A stretch of 64,000 bases of DNA. Source: Paraburkholderia sp. C35. GTDB taxonomy: Bacteria > Pseudomonadota > Gammaproteobacteria > Burkholderiales > Burkholderiaceae. Position 1 is the first letter of the stretch. The number at the start of each line of letters is the position of its first letter. Below are positions 1 through 9,227 of the stretch, piece by piece. Under the pieces are notes generated by a model. The model searched no databases. It was not told where the DNA came from and worked only from the letters and a program-made list of their open reading frames with translations. The DNA lies in NCBI RefSeq assembly GCF_003121405.1, contig NZ_QBUY01000023.1, positions 32,706 through 96,705 of the forward strand, written 5' to 3'. The position numbers were made by a program, and so were the translations under genes.

Positions 1-1
1 T

Positions 2-520
2 CGCGTCGTCAATTTCGGCGAAGCGGACATCAAGGAAATCTTCGATCTGCGTGGCTTCAACCTGAACGCCAAGCTCGAAATCGACCCGGACTTCCTCGCC
101 GAAGACGATCACGACCACGCGCACCATGATCACGATCACGCAAATTGCGATCACGATCACGGCAAGTGCGATCACGAAGGCCACGATCACGGCCATCATC
201 ATCACCATCACGCGCATCACGACGACAAGATCAAGTCGTTCGTGTTCCGCAGCGACCGTCCGTTCGATCCGAACAAGCTCGAAGACTTCCTCGGCGGCAT
301 TCTGCAGATTTATGGCGAGCGCCTGCTGCGCTACAAGGGCGTGCTGTACATGAAGGGCGTCGATCGCAAGGTGGTGTTCCAGGGCGTCCATCAGATGATG
401 GGCAGCGATCTGGCCGCTAAATGGCAGCCCGTCGAGAAAAAGACCAACAAGATGGTGTTCATCGGTATCGACCTGCCGCAAGACCTGATCACCGACGGGC
501 TTGAAGCCTGCCTCGCCTAA
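2..520 (+). CDS. CobW/P47K-family GTP-binding protein, C-terminal part
   Basis: The frame is open from the window edge, so only the last 172 residues are present and the GTPase domain is missing. The visible part holds a histidine- and aspartate-rich stretch (about residues 35-75, many HDH and HHHH clusters) followed by a CobW C-terminal-type domain (KSFVFRSDRPFDPNKLEDFL, then a KGVLYMKG segment). Members of this G3E GTPase family deliver or store metals such as zinc or cobalt, and the His-rich loop is the usual metal-binding element. The position upstream of dksA is typical of Burkholderiaceae. The exact metal is not decidable from this fragment. Confidence 0.85.
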   Translation, partial: RVVNFGEADIKEIFDLRGFNLNAKLEIDPDFLAEDDHDHAHHDHDHANCDHDHGKCDHEGHDHGHHHHHHAHHDDKIKSFVFRSDRPFDPNKLEDFLGGILQIYGERLLRYKGVLYMKGVDRKVVFQGVHQMMGSDLAAKWQPVEKKTNKMVFIGIDLPQDLITDGLEACLA

Positions 521-1120
521 ATCGTTCTATTCGGGCGGGCGGCGCTTCCACGTGCTGTCCGCCTGTCGCATTTCCGCTTCCAGAACGCCAGAAAGCCCTA
601 AAAACACAGGTACGGCAATTAAACAGCCGGCTGACGGTCAAAGCACGTGAAAACCCTGTTGCAAGAATACGTGTCCGACCATCGCTTTTTAGTGAACAGC
701 GCGTTATATTTTCACGATAAGTGGAGTTTGCGGCAGGGATTTCCCCTGCTTGCAGTTTCGTATTGTGATTCAGTTACAATACGGCCCCACTGGAGAAAGA
801 TAACGATTTGCCCGGTGTAAAACGCTAATCGCGTCGCAGCCGTGCCGGGCCGAAAAACGGCGCCGGAAAATCTCATCCGGGGATATCGCCGATATGCCGG
901 CCGGTCACACTCCGGCTCATAACGCGCTGCCGGGAAGCATTGCCTCAGGAGCATGGGAAGAATCGGTTTCCAGAGGAGTTCGGCCCCGCATCGGCGCTTC
1001 GGCGTCACGACAGCCCACCGTCCGTGTTCGCCGGCGCTCATTTGAGCGTCATCGAGGCGCCTTTGCGGGCAACACGAAAGTGCGGGCAATGATTTGCCTC
1101 ACATTGAAGAAGCAAGCCAG
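521..1120 (+). promoter_or_regulatory. 600-bp upstream region of dksA, no gene
   Basis: I see no convincing coding region here. A TACAAT hexamer at 775-780 is a plausible -10 element for dksA, but no good -35 box precedes it. If it is used, the dksA transcript would have a leader of about 340 nt. A short palindrome (CAGGGAT / TCCCCTG) lies at about 734-750. The region ends with the dksA start. Confidence 0.35.
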
Positions 1121-1540
1121 ATGACCACGAAACGACTCTTGACCGAAGCCGAAATCCTGAAGATGAGCGACAAGGATTACATGAATGAGGATCAGCTCGC
1201 TTTCTTCAAGAACCGGCTCGAGCAGCTGCAGGCGGACATCCTCCGCAATGCCGGCCAGACCACCGAGAATCTCCGCGAAACCGTGATCGTGCCGGACCCG
1301 GCCGACCGCGCGACGATCGAGGAAGAGCATGCGCTGGAACTGCGCACGCGCGACCGCGAACGCAAGCTGCTGAAGAAGGTTCAGCAGTCCATCGCGCGTA
1401 TCGAATCGGGCGATTACGGCTGGTGCGAGGAAACGGGTGAGCCGATCGGCATTCCGCGTATGCTCGCGCGTCCGACCGCGACCCTGTCGCTCGAAGCACA
1501 GGAACGCCGCGAACTGCGCCAGAAGCTGTTCGGCGACTGA
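1121..1540 (+). CDS. dksA: RNA polymerase-binding transcription factor DksA (cysteine-poor form)
   Basis: A 139-residue protein acting with ppGpp in the RNA polymerase secondary channel to retune rRNA, amino-acid and stress promoters. The coiled coil and its acidic tip are clear (DPADRA at residues 59-64, then the charged helix ELRTRDRERKLLKK). The C-terminal fold has only one cysteine, C102 in GWCEETGEPIG; the other three cysteines of the classical four-Cys zinc finger are replaced (T, S and A). This matches cysteine-poor DksA proteins known in Burkholderiaceae and Pseudomonas. I chose the ATG at 1121 over an in-frame codon at 1094 because the protein then begins MTTKRLLTEAEIL, the family start. 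It is monocistronic and ends in a strong terminator. Confidence 0.96.
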   Translation: MTTKRLLTEAEILKMSDKDYMNEDQLAFFKNRLEQLQADILRNAGQTTENLRETVIVPDPADRATIEEEHALELRTRDRERKLLKKVQQSIARIESGDYGWCEETGEPIGIPRMLARPTATLSLEAQERRELRQKLFGD

Positions 1541-1590
1541 TCGACGGGCGGCGCGGTAATCGGGGTCCGCGCCCCAGATACGCTTCGTGA

Positions 1591-1622
1591 GAGGCGCACG
1601 GTGATTCGTGCGCCTCTTTTTT
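1591..1622 (+). terminator. Rho-independent terminator of dksA
   Basis: A perfect 10-bp stem, GAGGCGCACG (1591-1600) with CGTGCGCCTC (1607-1616), has a 6-nt loop and is followed by a run of six T. It lies 50 bp after the dksA stop codon. Confidence 0.93.
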
Positions 1623-1797
1623 CTTTTCAGGTTCGCTTTGACCGGTTCGTTCGCGTTGCCGTGACGTGAATCGGTAAATGCGGATTGCATATCCGCACAC
1701 TCAGAAAGCGCCGTAGCACCTTTTACCTTGGTGGCCGCCTCGCGCGCCGCATCTTCCCTCCTCCCGCCCTTTTCTCGCGCCTGAGCGACTTCGGCTC

Positions 1798-1824
1798 TTG
1801 ATATGGCTGCGCCCGCCCTAAAAT
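1798..1824 (+). promoter_or_regulatory. candidate hslVU promoter
   Basis: TTGATA (1798-1803) and TAAAAT (1819-1824) are separated by 15 bp, upstream of hslV. The short spacing and the preceding CTC are also compatible with a heat-shock sigma-32 type promoter, which controls hslVU in E. coli. The transcript leader would be about 160 nt. Assignment is by eye only. Confidence 0.4.
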
Positions 1825-1987
1825 AACTCCGACATGCGTTGCACGCGCGCGCGGCACCCAGCATCGCGCGCCGTCCGCTTTCGGATTCCGTGGTGGCGCA
1901 ATGGCGTCTCCGCGTCCCTGGAACCGGCACTTCAGCGCCGGTTCCGGTCCCACGCAAAGTATTTGCGGTTTTGCAAAAGGAACGCAT

Positions 1988-2524
1988 ATGGAGCAATTTC
2001 ACGGCACGACGATCGTCTCCGTGCGCCGCGGCGACAAGGTCGCGCTCGGCGGCGACGGCCAGGTCACGCTGGGCAATATCGTCATGAAAGGCGGCGCGAA
2101 GAAGGTTCGCCGCATCTACAACGGCAAGGTGCTGGTCGGCTTCGCGGGCGGCACGGCCGACGCGTTTTCGCTGCTCGATCGCTTCGAAGCCAAGCTCGAA
2201 AAGCATCAGGGCAATCTCACGCGCGCCGCTGTCGAACTCGCCAAAGACTGGCGCACCGACCGCATGCTGCGCCGTCTCGAAGCGATGCTGATCACGGCCG
2301 ACGCGACCACCACGCTGGTCATCACCGGCAACGGCGACGTGCTCGATCCCGAAGGCGGCATCTGCGCGATCGGCTCGGGTGGCGCGTATGCGCAGGCCGC
2401 TGCCAAGGCGCTCGCCGACAACACGGATCTTTCGCCGCGCGACATCGTCGAAAAGTCGCTGGAGATCGCCGGCGACATGTGCATCTATACGAACCACAAC
2501 CGCGTCATCGAGACGATCGAGTAA
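1988..2524 (+). CDS. hslV: ATP-dependent protease subunit HslV (ClpQ)
   Basis: The 178-residue threonine peptidase of the cytoplasmic HslUV protease. The catalytic threonine is T7 in MEQFHG-TTIVSVRRGDKV, so a 6-residue propeptide must be removed; most HslV proteins expose the threonine after Met1 only. The core GGDGQVTLG and GFAGGTADAF segments and the C-terminal CIYTNHNRVIETIE match the family over the full length. The start at 1988 was preferred to one at 1901 because it gives the known betaproteobacterial N-terminus. hslU starts 9 bp downstream, so the two are co-transcribed. Confidence 0.97.
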   Translation: MEQFHGTTIVSVRRGDKVALGGDGQVTLGNIVMKGGAKKVRRIYNGKVLVGFAGGTADAFSLLDRFEAKLEKHQGNLTRAAVELAKDWRTDRMLRRLEAMLITADATTTLVITGNGDVLDPEGGICAIGSGGAYAQAAAKALADNTDLSPRDIVEKSLEIAGDMCIYTNHNRVIETIE

Positions 2525-2533
2525 GGACACACG

Positions 2534-3880
2534 ATGAGCACCATGACTCCCGCCGAGATCGTCTCGGAACTCGACAAGCACATCATCGGCCAGAATCGCG
2601 CGAAGAAGGCTGTTGCCGTCGCGCTGCGCAACCGCTGGCGCCGTCAGCAGGTTGGTGAACCGCTGCGTCAGGAAATCACGCCGAAAAACATTCTGATGAT
2701 CGGGCCGACGGGCGTCGGCAAGACGGAAATCGCGCGGCGCCTTGCCAAGCTCGCCGACGCGCCGTTCATCAAGATCGAAGCGACCAAATTCACGGAAGTC
2801 GGCTATGTGGGCCGCGACGTCGACAGCATCGTGCGCGATCTGATTGAAATCTCGGTCAAGCAGACGCGTGAGACGGAAATGCGCAAGGTGCGCACCAAGG
2901 CTGAAGATCTCGCTGAAGACCGCATCCTCGAGATTCTTCTGCCCGGCACGCGCAGCACGGTCGGCTTCGGCTCGGGCGCCAGCGAAACGGGCGGCGACGA
3001 ATCGAACACCACGCGTCAGACCTTCCGCAAGCGTCTGCGCGAAGGCGCGCTCGACGACAAGGAAATCGAGCTCGACATCGAGATGACGCAGCCCACGATG
3101 GACATCATGGGCCCGCCCGGCATGGAAGACATGACCGAGCAGATCCGCTCGATGTTCGCGAACCTCGGCGGCGGCAAGAAGACGCGCCGCAAGGTGAAGG
3201 TGAAGGAAGCGCTGAAGCTCCTCACCGACGAAGAAGCCGCGAAGATGCTCAACGACGAGGAGGTCAAGACGAAGGCCGTGCAGAACGTCGAGCAGAACGG
3301 CATCGTGTTCCTCGATGAAATCGACAAGATCGCGTCGCGCAGCGAAGCGGGCGGCGGCGAAGTCTCGCGTCAGGGCGTGCAGCGCGATCTGCTGCCGCTG
3401 GTCGAAGGCACCACCATCAACACGAAGTACGGCATGGTGAAGACCGATCACATCCTCTTCATCGCGAGCGGTGCGTTCCATCTCGCGAAGCCGAGCGATC
3501 TGATTCCCGAACTGCAAGGCCGTTTCCCGATCCGCGTCGAACTGGATTCGCTGTCGGGGAAGGACTTCGAATCGATTCTCGTCGCCACCGACGCCAGCCT
3601 CGTCAAGCAATACCAGGCGCTGCTCGCAACGGAAGACGTGCACCTCGAATTCGCCGACGACGGTATCCGACGTCTTGCTGAAATTGCTTACTCGGTGAAC
3701 GAGAAAACGGAAAACATCGGTGCACGCCGTCTCTATACGGTAATCGAGAAGTTGCTCGAAGAAGTGTCGTTCTCGGCGGGCAACCACGCCGGCAAGAACG
3801 TGCAGATCGACGCAGCGTATGTCGATCGTGCGCTGAACGAAGTCGCGCAAGACGAAGATCTGTCACGCTACGTGCTGTAA
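2534..3880 (+). CDS. hslU: HslU (ClpY) AAA+ ATPase subunit of HslUV protease
   Basis: A 448-residue Clp/HslU-type AAA+ unfoldase that feeds substrates into HslV. Walker A is GPTGVGKTE at about residues 57-65 and Walker B is VFLDEIDK near 258-265. Between them lies the charged, insertion-type I domain with a methionine-rich patch (TMDIMGPPGMEDM). The C-terminus ends ARRLYTVIEKLLEE...EDLSRYVL; the last residues are the tail that docks into HslV. It is the second gene of the hslVU operon and is followed by a strong terminator. Confidence 0.97.
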   Translation: MSTMTPAEIVSELDKHIIGQNRAKKAVAVALRNRWRRQQVGEPLRQEITPKNILMIGPTGVGKTEIARRLAKLADAPFIKIEATKFTEVGYVGRDVDSIVRDLIEISVKQTRETEMRKVRTKAEDLAEDRILEILLPGTRSTVGFGSGASETGGDESNTTRQTFRKRLREGALDDKEIELDIEMTQPTMDIMGPPGMEDMTEQIRSMFANLGGGKKTRRKVKVKEALKLLTDEEAAKMLNDEEVKTKAVQNVEQNGIVFLDEIDKIASRSEAGGGEVSRQGVQRDLLPLVEGTTINTKYGMVKTDHILFIASGAFHLAKPSDLIPELQGRFPIRVELDSLSGKDFESILVATDASLVKQYQALLATEDVHLEFADDGIRRLAEIAYSVNEKTENIGARRLYTVIEKLLEEVSFSAGNHAGKNVQIDAAYVDRALNEVAQDEDLSRYVL

Positions 3881-3902
3881 CGCGCGCTGACCTTTGTTAA
3901 GT

Positions 3903-3938
3903 AAAAGGCGTCGCCCCTCACGGAGCGACGCCTTTTTT
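3903..3938. terminator. terminator between hslU and the convergent regulator gene
   Basis: AAAAGGCGTCGC (3903-3914) pairs with GCGACGCCTTTT (3925-3936) across a 10-nt loop, with T runs on one side and A runs on the other. It can therefore act for both hslU and the convergent response regulator. Confidence 0.92.
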
Positions 3939-3955
3939 CATGCACGCAAGCAGCG

Positions 3956-4498
3956 TTACTGCTTGACCGGCCGCTTCGCGAGCTTGCGCTGCAACGTGCG
4001 CCGATGCATGTTCAGCGCACGCGCCGTCGCCGAGATATTGCCGCCGTTCTCTGCGAGCACGCGCTGGATGTGCTCCCATTCGAGCCGCGCCACGGACAGC
4101 GGCGTCGGATTCTCAATCGCCTCTTCGGCCTGCAGCGCGCTCGCTTCCGTTTGCAGCGCGGACAGAATCGTCTCGACGTTCGCGGGCTTGGCCAGATAGT
4201 TGTCCGCGCCGTCCTTCACCGCCTGCACGGCCGTCGCGATGCTCGCATAGCCCGTGAGCACCAGCATGCGCGCGTTCGGCTGCAGATCGCGCAGCGGCGC
4301 AACGAGATTCAGGCCGGAGTCGTTGCCCAGATGCAGATCGACGGTGATCTGTCCGAACTTCTGCTGATTCGCGAGGCGAATCGCTTCGTCGGCGTTGTGT
4401 GCTTCGGACACCGTGAAGCCGCGGCGCGTCAGACCGCGCGCGAGGATGCCGGAGAACACTTCGTCGTCGTCGATGACCAGAAAATTCATGTCGCTCAT
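3956..4498 (-). CDS. RegA/PrrA-type response regulator
   Basis: A 180-residue two-domain regulator: a CheY-like receiver with acidic pocket D10-D12, phospho-acceptor D54 (ITVDLHLGND), T82 and K104, then a Fis-type helix-turn-helix at about 140-175 (GGNISATARALNMHRRTLQRKL). This length and architecture define the RegA/PrrA/ActR/RoxR family, which controls genes for redox balance, respiration and CO2 or nitrogen metabolism. Its start overlaps the end of the kinase gene by 4 bp (ATGA), so the pair is translationally coupled. The name RegA is by family resemblance. Confidence 0.9.
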   Translation of the reverse strand: MSDMNFLVIDDDEVFSGILARGLTRRGFTVSEAHNADEAIRLANQQKFGQITVDLHLGNDSGLNLVAPLRDLQPNARMLVLTGYASIATAVQAVKDGADNYLAKPANVETILSALQTEASALQAEEAIENPTPLSVARLEWEHIQRVLAENGGNISATARALNMHRRTLQRKLAKRPVKQ

Positions 4499-5799
4499 GC
4501 TTGCTTCTCCGTATTGGACGACGCGGCGCCCTGCCGGCCCGCGCCCGTTTGCTCGCGGGCCAAAGGCAACCGCAATACTGCGCGCGTGCCGCGCGGCTTG
4601 ATTTCGTTGATGTCGGTGAGATCGATCGATCCGCCCAGGCGCGCGGCTGCCGTGAACGCCAGATACAGCCCGACGCCATGACCGCCCTGCGTGCTGTCGA
4701 CGGGCGCCGCGCCCAGCAAACCGCGCAGCGCGGCAGGCACGCCTGGCCCGGCATCGCAGACTTCGAAGTCGATCGAATCCTGATCGGCCAGCGTTGCAGC
4801 AAGCGTCACGTGATCGCGGCTCGCGCGCGCGGCGTTATCGAGCAGGATGGTGAGGATCTGGCTCACGGCAACAGTGTCGTCGAGACTGACGTTGTCGGGC
4901 GGCTCGCCCAGGCGCTCGAACTTGACGTGTGGATGGCGCAGACGCCATTGATCGGCGAACGAATCGAGCCACTCGTCGACGCGCTGACGGCTGCCTTGCG
5001 TCGACGCGCGACTGCGCAGGCGCGCGAGCGCCGAGGTGCACAACGTCAGTTGCTGATCGAGGATATCGATGTCGGCGGCGTAAGGCTTCAGGCCTTCGTC
5101 GCTGCGCGCGGCATCGCGAAGTTCTTCCGTGAGCATCGCGATGGTCGACAGCGGCGTGCCCATTTCATGCGCGACGGTTGCGGCCTGCACGCCGAGCGCC
5201 ACCGCGCGTTCGTCGCGCAAGAGACGCTGCTGCGCGTCGCCGAGCGCTGCGTCGCGTTGCCTCAGCCCGCGCGACATGCGCGCCACGAACCACGCGATCA
5301 GGCCGACACTGACCATGAAGTTCACCCACATGCCGGCGCGGTAGTAGTCGAACAGATTGGCGGGATTGTCGAGATTGAGCGGCACCGAATCGAAGCCGAG
5401 AACCGCATAGCAGGCCACCGCGAAGGCGGCGAGCCAAGCCATCAGATGCCAGGGCAGCACGGCGGCCGCAATCGCCAGTGAAGGCAGATACAGCGAGACA
5501 AACGGATTGGTCGTGCCGCCGGACAGAAACAGCAGCGCGGACAACGCGCCGAGATCGACCCACAGCTGACCGAACAGTTCGAGACTCGACTCCGGCTTCT
5601 GGCTCGCGACGCGCAGCCACGTCAAGCCATTGAAGAGCACCTCTAGACCGATGACGAGCAGCATCGCCGGCAGCGGCAGCTTCACGCCGACGAAGGTCTG
5701 GACGAACGCGATCGTCACCAGTTGCCCGATGATGGCAAGACTGCGCAGCCAGAAGAGATGCCCGAGGTTGACCCGGCCAGTGACGGTTATGCGGTGCAT
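4495..5799 (-). CDS. RegB/PrrB-type redox sensor histidine kinase
   Basis: A 434-residue inner-membrane kinase with about six hydrophobic segments in the first 175 residues, including GGTTNPF at 94-100, which corresponds to the quinone-sensing motif of RegB. The H-box VAHEMGTPLSTI contains H211, close to the RegB consensus, and the ATPase domain ends with GHGVGLYLA. C254 (LTLCTSAL) sits where RegB has its redox-active cysteine; this is an inference. It is upstream of and overlaps the RegA-like regulator. Transcription probably starts in the divergent gap at 5800-5901. Confidence 0.9.
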   Translation of the reverse strand: MHRITVTGRVNLGHLFWLRSLAIIGQLVTIAFVQTFVGVKLPLPAMLLVIGLEVLFNGLTWLRVASQKPESSLELFGQLWVDLGALSALLFLSGGTTNPFVSLYLPSLAIAAAVLPWHLMAWLAAFAVACYAVLGFDSVPLNLDNPANLFDYYRAGMWVNFMVSVGLIAWFVARMSRGLRQRDAALGDAQQRLLRDERAVALGVQAATVAHEMGTPLSTIAMLTEELRDAARSDEGLKPYAADIDILDQQLTLCTSALARLRSRASTQGSRQRVDEWLDSFADQWRLRHPHVKFERLGEPPDNVSLDDTVAVSQILTILLDNAARASRDHVTLAATLADQDSIDFEVCDAGPGVPAALRGLLGAAPVDSTQGGHGVGLYLAFTAAARLGGSIDLTDINEIKPRGTRAVLRLPLAREQTGAGRQGAASSNTEKQA

Positions 5800-5901
5800 C
5801 CTGCAAGTTTACCTGTTGGGAGGGGTCTGATTCATCTAGCGAATGTTCGGAACTATAGTGTTCTTTGTCGCTTATCGTGTGTTCTCAACCCTTTACCCAC
5901 A

Positions 5902-7536
5902 ATGCTTAAGACAACGCTTGATCCACATCAGGTTCTTTTGGATTCCTTCCAGACATTCCTGCGTCACGCTGTCGCAGCGCAACAGCGCGATGATCAGAAA
6001 GGTCGCGAGATCTGGCTTCAGGCAGCTTCGCATCTGTTCCCCACAGACACGGCATCGCTCGATGCGATGATCCAGCAGTTGACCTCCATTAGACGCGGCA
6101 CCGAGGCTTTGGTCATCGCCGAAGCTTTCTGCACGCTCACGCCGCGAAATGCCGAAGCGCTCTTTCGTCTCGGATACGCACTGCAATCCGTGAACCGTCA
6201 TGACGAGGCGATTGCGCCGTATCGCGATGCGCTTACCATCGATCCCAACTTGCATAGCCTGCGCAACAATCTGGCCGCCGCGCTGATGGTGGCCAATCCA
6301 GCGTCGACAGAAGCGCTCGAGCTATTGAACGCCGCTCTTCGCCAGCGTCCGGACGACGCCAATGCCTTGATCAATATCGGCAAGATTCACCTTGCGAGCT
6401 TCGATCTCGACAACGCGCTCGTAGCCGAGCGGCGTGCTCTCGCGATTCATCCCGACAATCCGATTGCACTGGGTAACCACGGCCAGACACTTCGTGAAGC
6501 GCAGCAGTGGGAAGAGGCCGAGCACTTCACACGCGCCGCCCATCGCGCCGCGCCCGACAACGCGTCCTACCTGTCCAACCTGAGCATGATTCACCTGCTG
6601 CGCGGCAACTACGCCGACGGTTGGCCCGAGCATGAAGCACGCTGGGATGGATCGAAGGAACTCGCTGGCAAGCGCCCCGTGATGCCCGGCCCTGCGTGGC
6701 GCGGCGAACCGCTTGCGGGTAAGACGCTGCTTCTGTGGGGTGAACAGGGCATGGGCGATCTGCTGCAGTTCTGCCGCTATGTGCCGTTGCTTGCCGAGCG
6801 CGTGCATCGCGAAGGCGGGCGTCTGGTGTGGAATTCGTTTCCGCAGATGGGCGTGCTGCTCGCGCGCACGCTCGCACACCATGCCGACGAGTTCTCGCTG
6901 GGCGGCGGCGTCGAGCACCTTCCCGCCTTCGATTATGAAATCTCGCTGCTGTCGTTGCCGCTGCTGTTCGATACACGAGAGGAAACGATTCCCACAACCG
7001 TTCCGTATCTGCAAGCCGATCCGCAATCCGTCGATGCGTGGCGTCATCGCTTCGTCGATGAGAAGCGGCTGAAGGTCGGCCTGGTTTGGACGGGTAGCCA
7101 CGGACACCAGCGCAATCCGTACCGTCGCGTCGGACTGGAACGGTACGTCGACGCGTTCCGCGAACTCGGCAATGTCGCGTTTTATTCACTGCAACCCGGC
7201 GCCGGCGCAGAAGTGGCGGCGGCCCGCACAGCCGGGCTCGACATTGCCGATCACACTTCCGAATTCAACACCTTCGACGACACAGCCGCTTATATCGGCG
7301 CGCTCGATTTGGTGATCACGGTTTGCACGTCGGTCGCGCATCTCAGCGGCGCGATCGGTCAGCGCACGTGGGTATTGCTCGATGTGAACCCGCACTGGGT
7401 CTGGCTGCTCGATCGCACCGACAGCCCGTGGTATCCGAGCGCGACCTTGTACCGGCAACCGCAGTTCGCCGAATGGGAACCCGTTTTCGACGAGTTGACG
7501 CGCGATCTCGCGGCACTGGCGGATTCGCGCACCTGA
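5902..7536 (+). CDS. TPR protein with glycosyltransferase-like C-terminus
   Basis: A 544-residue protein. The first about 250 residues form tetratricopeptide repeats (for example NAEALFRLGYALQSVNRHDEAI, and NALINIGKIHL). The second half (from about 285, LLLWGEQGMGDLLQFCRYVPLL, to LVITVCTSVAHLSGAIG) resembles the heptosyltransferase/GT-B-like domain found after TPRs in many Burkholderia proteins. A role in modifying a surface glycan or protein is possible, but the substrate is unknown. The frame extends upstream to 5722 on a TTG, overlapping the kinase gene; the ATG at 5902 starts just before the first helical repeat and was preferred. It is divergent from the RegB-like gene. Confidence 0.75.
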   Translation: MLKTTLDPHQVLLDSFQTFLRHAVAAQQRDDQKGREIWLQAASHLFPTDTASLDAMIQQLTSIRRGTEALVIAEAFCTLTPRNAEALFRLGYALQSVNRHDEAIAPYRDALTIDPNLHSLRNNLAAALMVANPASTEALELLNAALRQRPDDANALINIGKIHLASFDLDNALVAERRALAIHPDNPIALGNHGQTLREAQQWEEAEHFTRAAHRAAPDNASYLSNLSMIHLLRGNYADGWPEHEARWDGSKELAGKRPVMPGPAWRGEPLAGKTLLLWGEQGMGDLLQFCRYVPLLAERVHREGGRLVWNSFPQMGVLLARTLAHHADEFSLGGGVEHLPAFDYEISLLSLPLLFDTREETIPTTVPYLQADPQSVDAWRHRFVDEKRLKVGLVWTGSHGHQRNPYRRVGLERYVDAFRELGNVAFYSLQPGAGAEVAAARTAGLDIADHTSEFNTFDDTAAYIGALDLVITVCTSVAHLSGAIGQRTWVLLDVNPHWVWLLDRTDSPWYPSATLYRQPQFAEWEPVFDELTRDLAALADSRT

Positions 7537-7555
7537 GTGCTCGCTGCCGGACGTC

Positions 7556-7801
7556 TCAATCCGGAGCGGGCGCCGCATTGCCTTCAGTAGCACGCGTGCG
7601 TGCGATAGCGGCGGCCAGGCATTCGGGGCATAGACAGCTCATGCCGGGATCAAGTGTCTCGGCGGGCAACGCGGGCATCGACATGCACCAGCAGCCCGAA
7701 CGGTCGCCACGCGCGCCACAATCGAAGACCCGGCGGCAGCGCGGGCAGCGCACACTGGACGCCGCGGAAGATTCAGCCGATCCGGATGAAGACGGTTTCA
7801 T
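7556..7801 (-). CDS. small cysteine-rich CWC-family protein
   Basis: An 81-residue protein with eight cysteines in the pattern CPRCRRVFDC, GCWCMS and CLCPECL. This is the signature of the cysteine-rich CWC family (zinc-ribbon-like, function unknown). The gene is convergent with the TPR gene, with 19 bp between the stops. The start ATG at 7801 is the only reasonable one. Confidence 0.75.
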   Translation of the reverse strand: MKPSSSGSAESSAASSVRCPRCRRVFDCGARGDRSGCWCMSMPALPAETLDPGMSCLCPECLAAAIARTRATEGNAAPAPD

Positions 7802-8119
7802 GACAGAGAGATGAAACAGGTCAATCGATCAGAACATGATGCCACTTCCGGCAAGTCAGCAAAATGTCGGCTCGTCTCCCGTCACTCGCCTTCATCGCGC
7901 TCTCGCGCGAACTAACCCGCGCAACGGGAGCCAAAACCTTCCGTTGCACCGCCGTCGGTTGCACGCAAACGCATCGTCCGCCTAGCGTGAATAGCGTTAT
8001 TCCGCATCGCAGCAAAATGCGGACAATCACCGCGGCGGCACGCGTCAAATTCACTATTGCACCGCGCCAGTTGTGTACAATCCGGCGTTGTTTTCACCGT
8101 TTTCGTCCGAGCCGCCGCC
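7802..8119 (+). promoter_or_regulatory. argB upstream region
   Basis: No gene is visible in these 318 bp. A TACAAT hexamer at 8076-8081 is a likely -10 box for argB and would give a leader of about 35 nt. No matching -35 was found at the right spacing. Confidence 0.4.
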
Positions 8120-9019
8120 ATGTCCGACACTCCCGACCTGTCCCAGATCGCTCCCACGCTGAAGGCTGAAATTCTCGCCGAGGCGCTGCCCTATATTCGC
8201 CAGTATCACGGTAAGACCGTCGTCATCAAGTACGGCGGCAACGCGATGACGGAAGAGCGCCTGAAGCAGGGCTTCGCGCGCGATGTGATCCTGTTGAAAC
8301 TGGTCGGCATCAACCCGGTGATCGTGCACGGCGGCGGTCCGCAAATCGATCAGGCGTTGAAGAAGATCGGCAAGCAGGGCACGTTCATCCAGGGCATGCG
8401 CGTCACCGACGAAGAAACCATGGAAGTCGTCGAGTGGGTGCTCGGCGGCGAAGTGCAGCAGGACATCGTCACGCTGATCAACCACTTCGGCGGCCACGCG
8501 GTCGGTCTGACGGGCAAGGACGGCGGCCTGATCCACGCGCGCAAGCTGCTGATGCCGGACCGCGACAATCCGGGCCAATACATCGACATCGGCCAGGTCG
8601 GCGAAGTCGAGGCGATCAATCCGGCTGTCGTGAAGGCGCTGCAAGACGATGCATTCATTCCCGTGATCTCGCCGATCGGCTTCGGTGAAGACGGCCTGTC
8701 GTACAACATCAACGCCGACCTCGTCGCGGGCAAGCTGGCTGTCGTGCTGAACGCCGAAAAGCTCGTCATGATGACGAACATCCCCGGCGTGATGGACAAG
8801 GAAGGCACGCTGCTGACCGATCTGTCGGCACGCGAAATCGACGCGCTGTTCGCCGACGGCACGATCTCGGGCGGCATGCTGCCGAAGATCTCGTCGGCAC
8901 TCGACGCCGCCAAGAGCGGCGTGCGTTCGGTGCACATCATCGATGGCCGCATCGAGCATTCAGTGCTGCTCGAAATCCTGACGGAACAGCCGTTCGGCAC
9001 GATGATCCGCTCGCACTGA
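8120..9019 (+). CDS. argB: acetylglutamate kinase
   Basis: A 299-residue amino-acid kinase that phosphorylates N-acetyl-L-glutamate, the second step of arginine biosynthesis, in the cytoplasm. The phosphate-binding KYGGNAM motif, the VHGGGPQID substrate loop and the C-terminal GGMLPKISSALDAAKSGV nucleotide region are all present. I chose the ATG at 8120 over 8057 because MSDTPDLSQIAPTLKAEIL is the usual N-terminus. The following nucleotidase and slmA genes are the standard betaproteobacterial neighbours. Confidence 0.97.
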   Translation: MSDTPDLSQIAPTLKAEILAEALPYIRQYHGKTVVIKYGGNAMTEERLKQGFARDVILLKLVGINPVIVHGGGPQIDQALKKIGKQGTFIQGMRVTDEETMEVVEWVLGGEVQQDIVTLINHFGGHAVGLTGKDGGLIHARKLLMPDRDNPGQYIDIGQVGEVEAINPAVVKALQDDAFIPVISPIGFGEDGLSYNINADLVAGKLAVVLNAEKLVMMTNIPGVMDKEGTLLTDLSAREIDALFADGTISGGMLPKISSALDAAKSGVRSVHIIDGRIEHSVLLEILTEQPFGTMIRSH

Positions 9020-9227
9020 GCGCGCGTCGTCATCTCAGGCATCACACGCAATCTCGCATCACGCGAAGCACGGCACGCTGGCCGTCGTGCTTCGCAGAAG
9101 GCATACTGGCCTTCCGTCTCCCGCGCAGCACGCTGCGCTGTCTCACGTTTCCACCTGCACGCGCTGCCGCCTCGCATCACAAGGCAGAATCTGCACGCGC
9201 GCGTAACCACGATCACGCCGCAACATC

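Noticed and set aside
126..353. A Thr/Ile-rich frame at the window start
   Set aside because: It is a shifted reading of the His/Asp-rich codons of the CobW-type gene.
712..1089. A 125-residue minus-strand frame upstream of dksA
   Set aside because: Composition is like random high-GC sequence and there is no ribosome site; treated as leader DNA.
1049..3850. A 933-residue minus-strand frame across dksA and hslVU
   Set aside because: It crosses three conserved genes and intergenic DNA; no protein signature.
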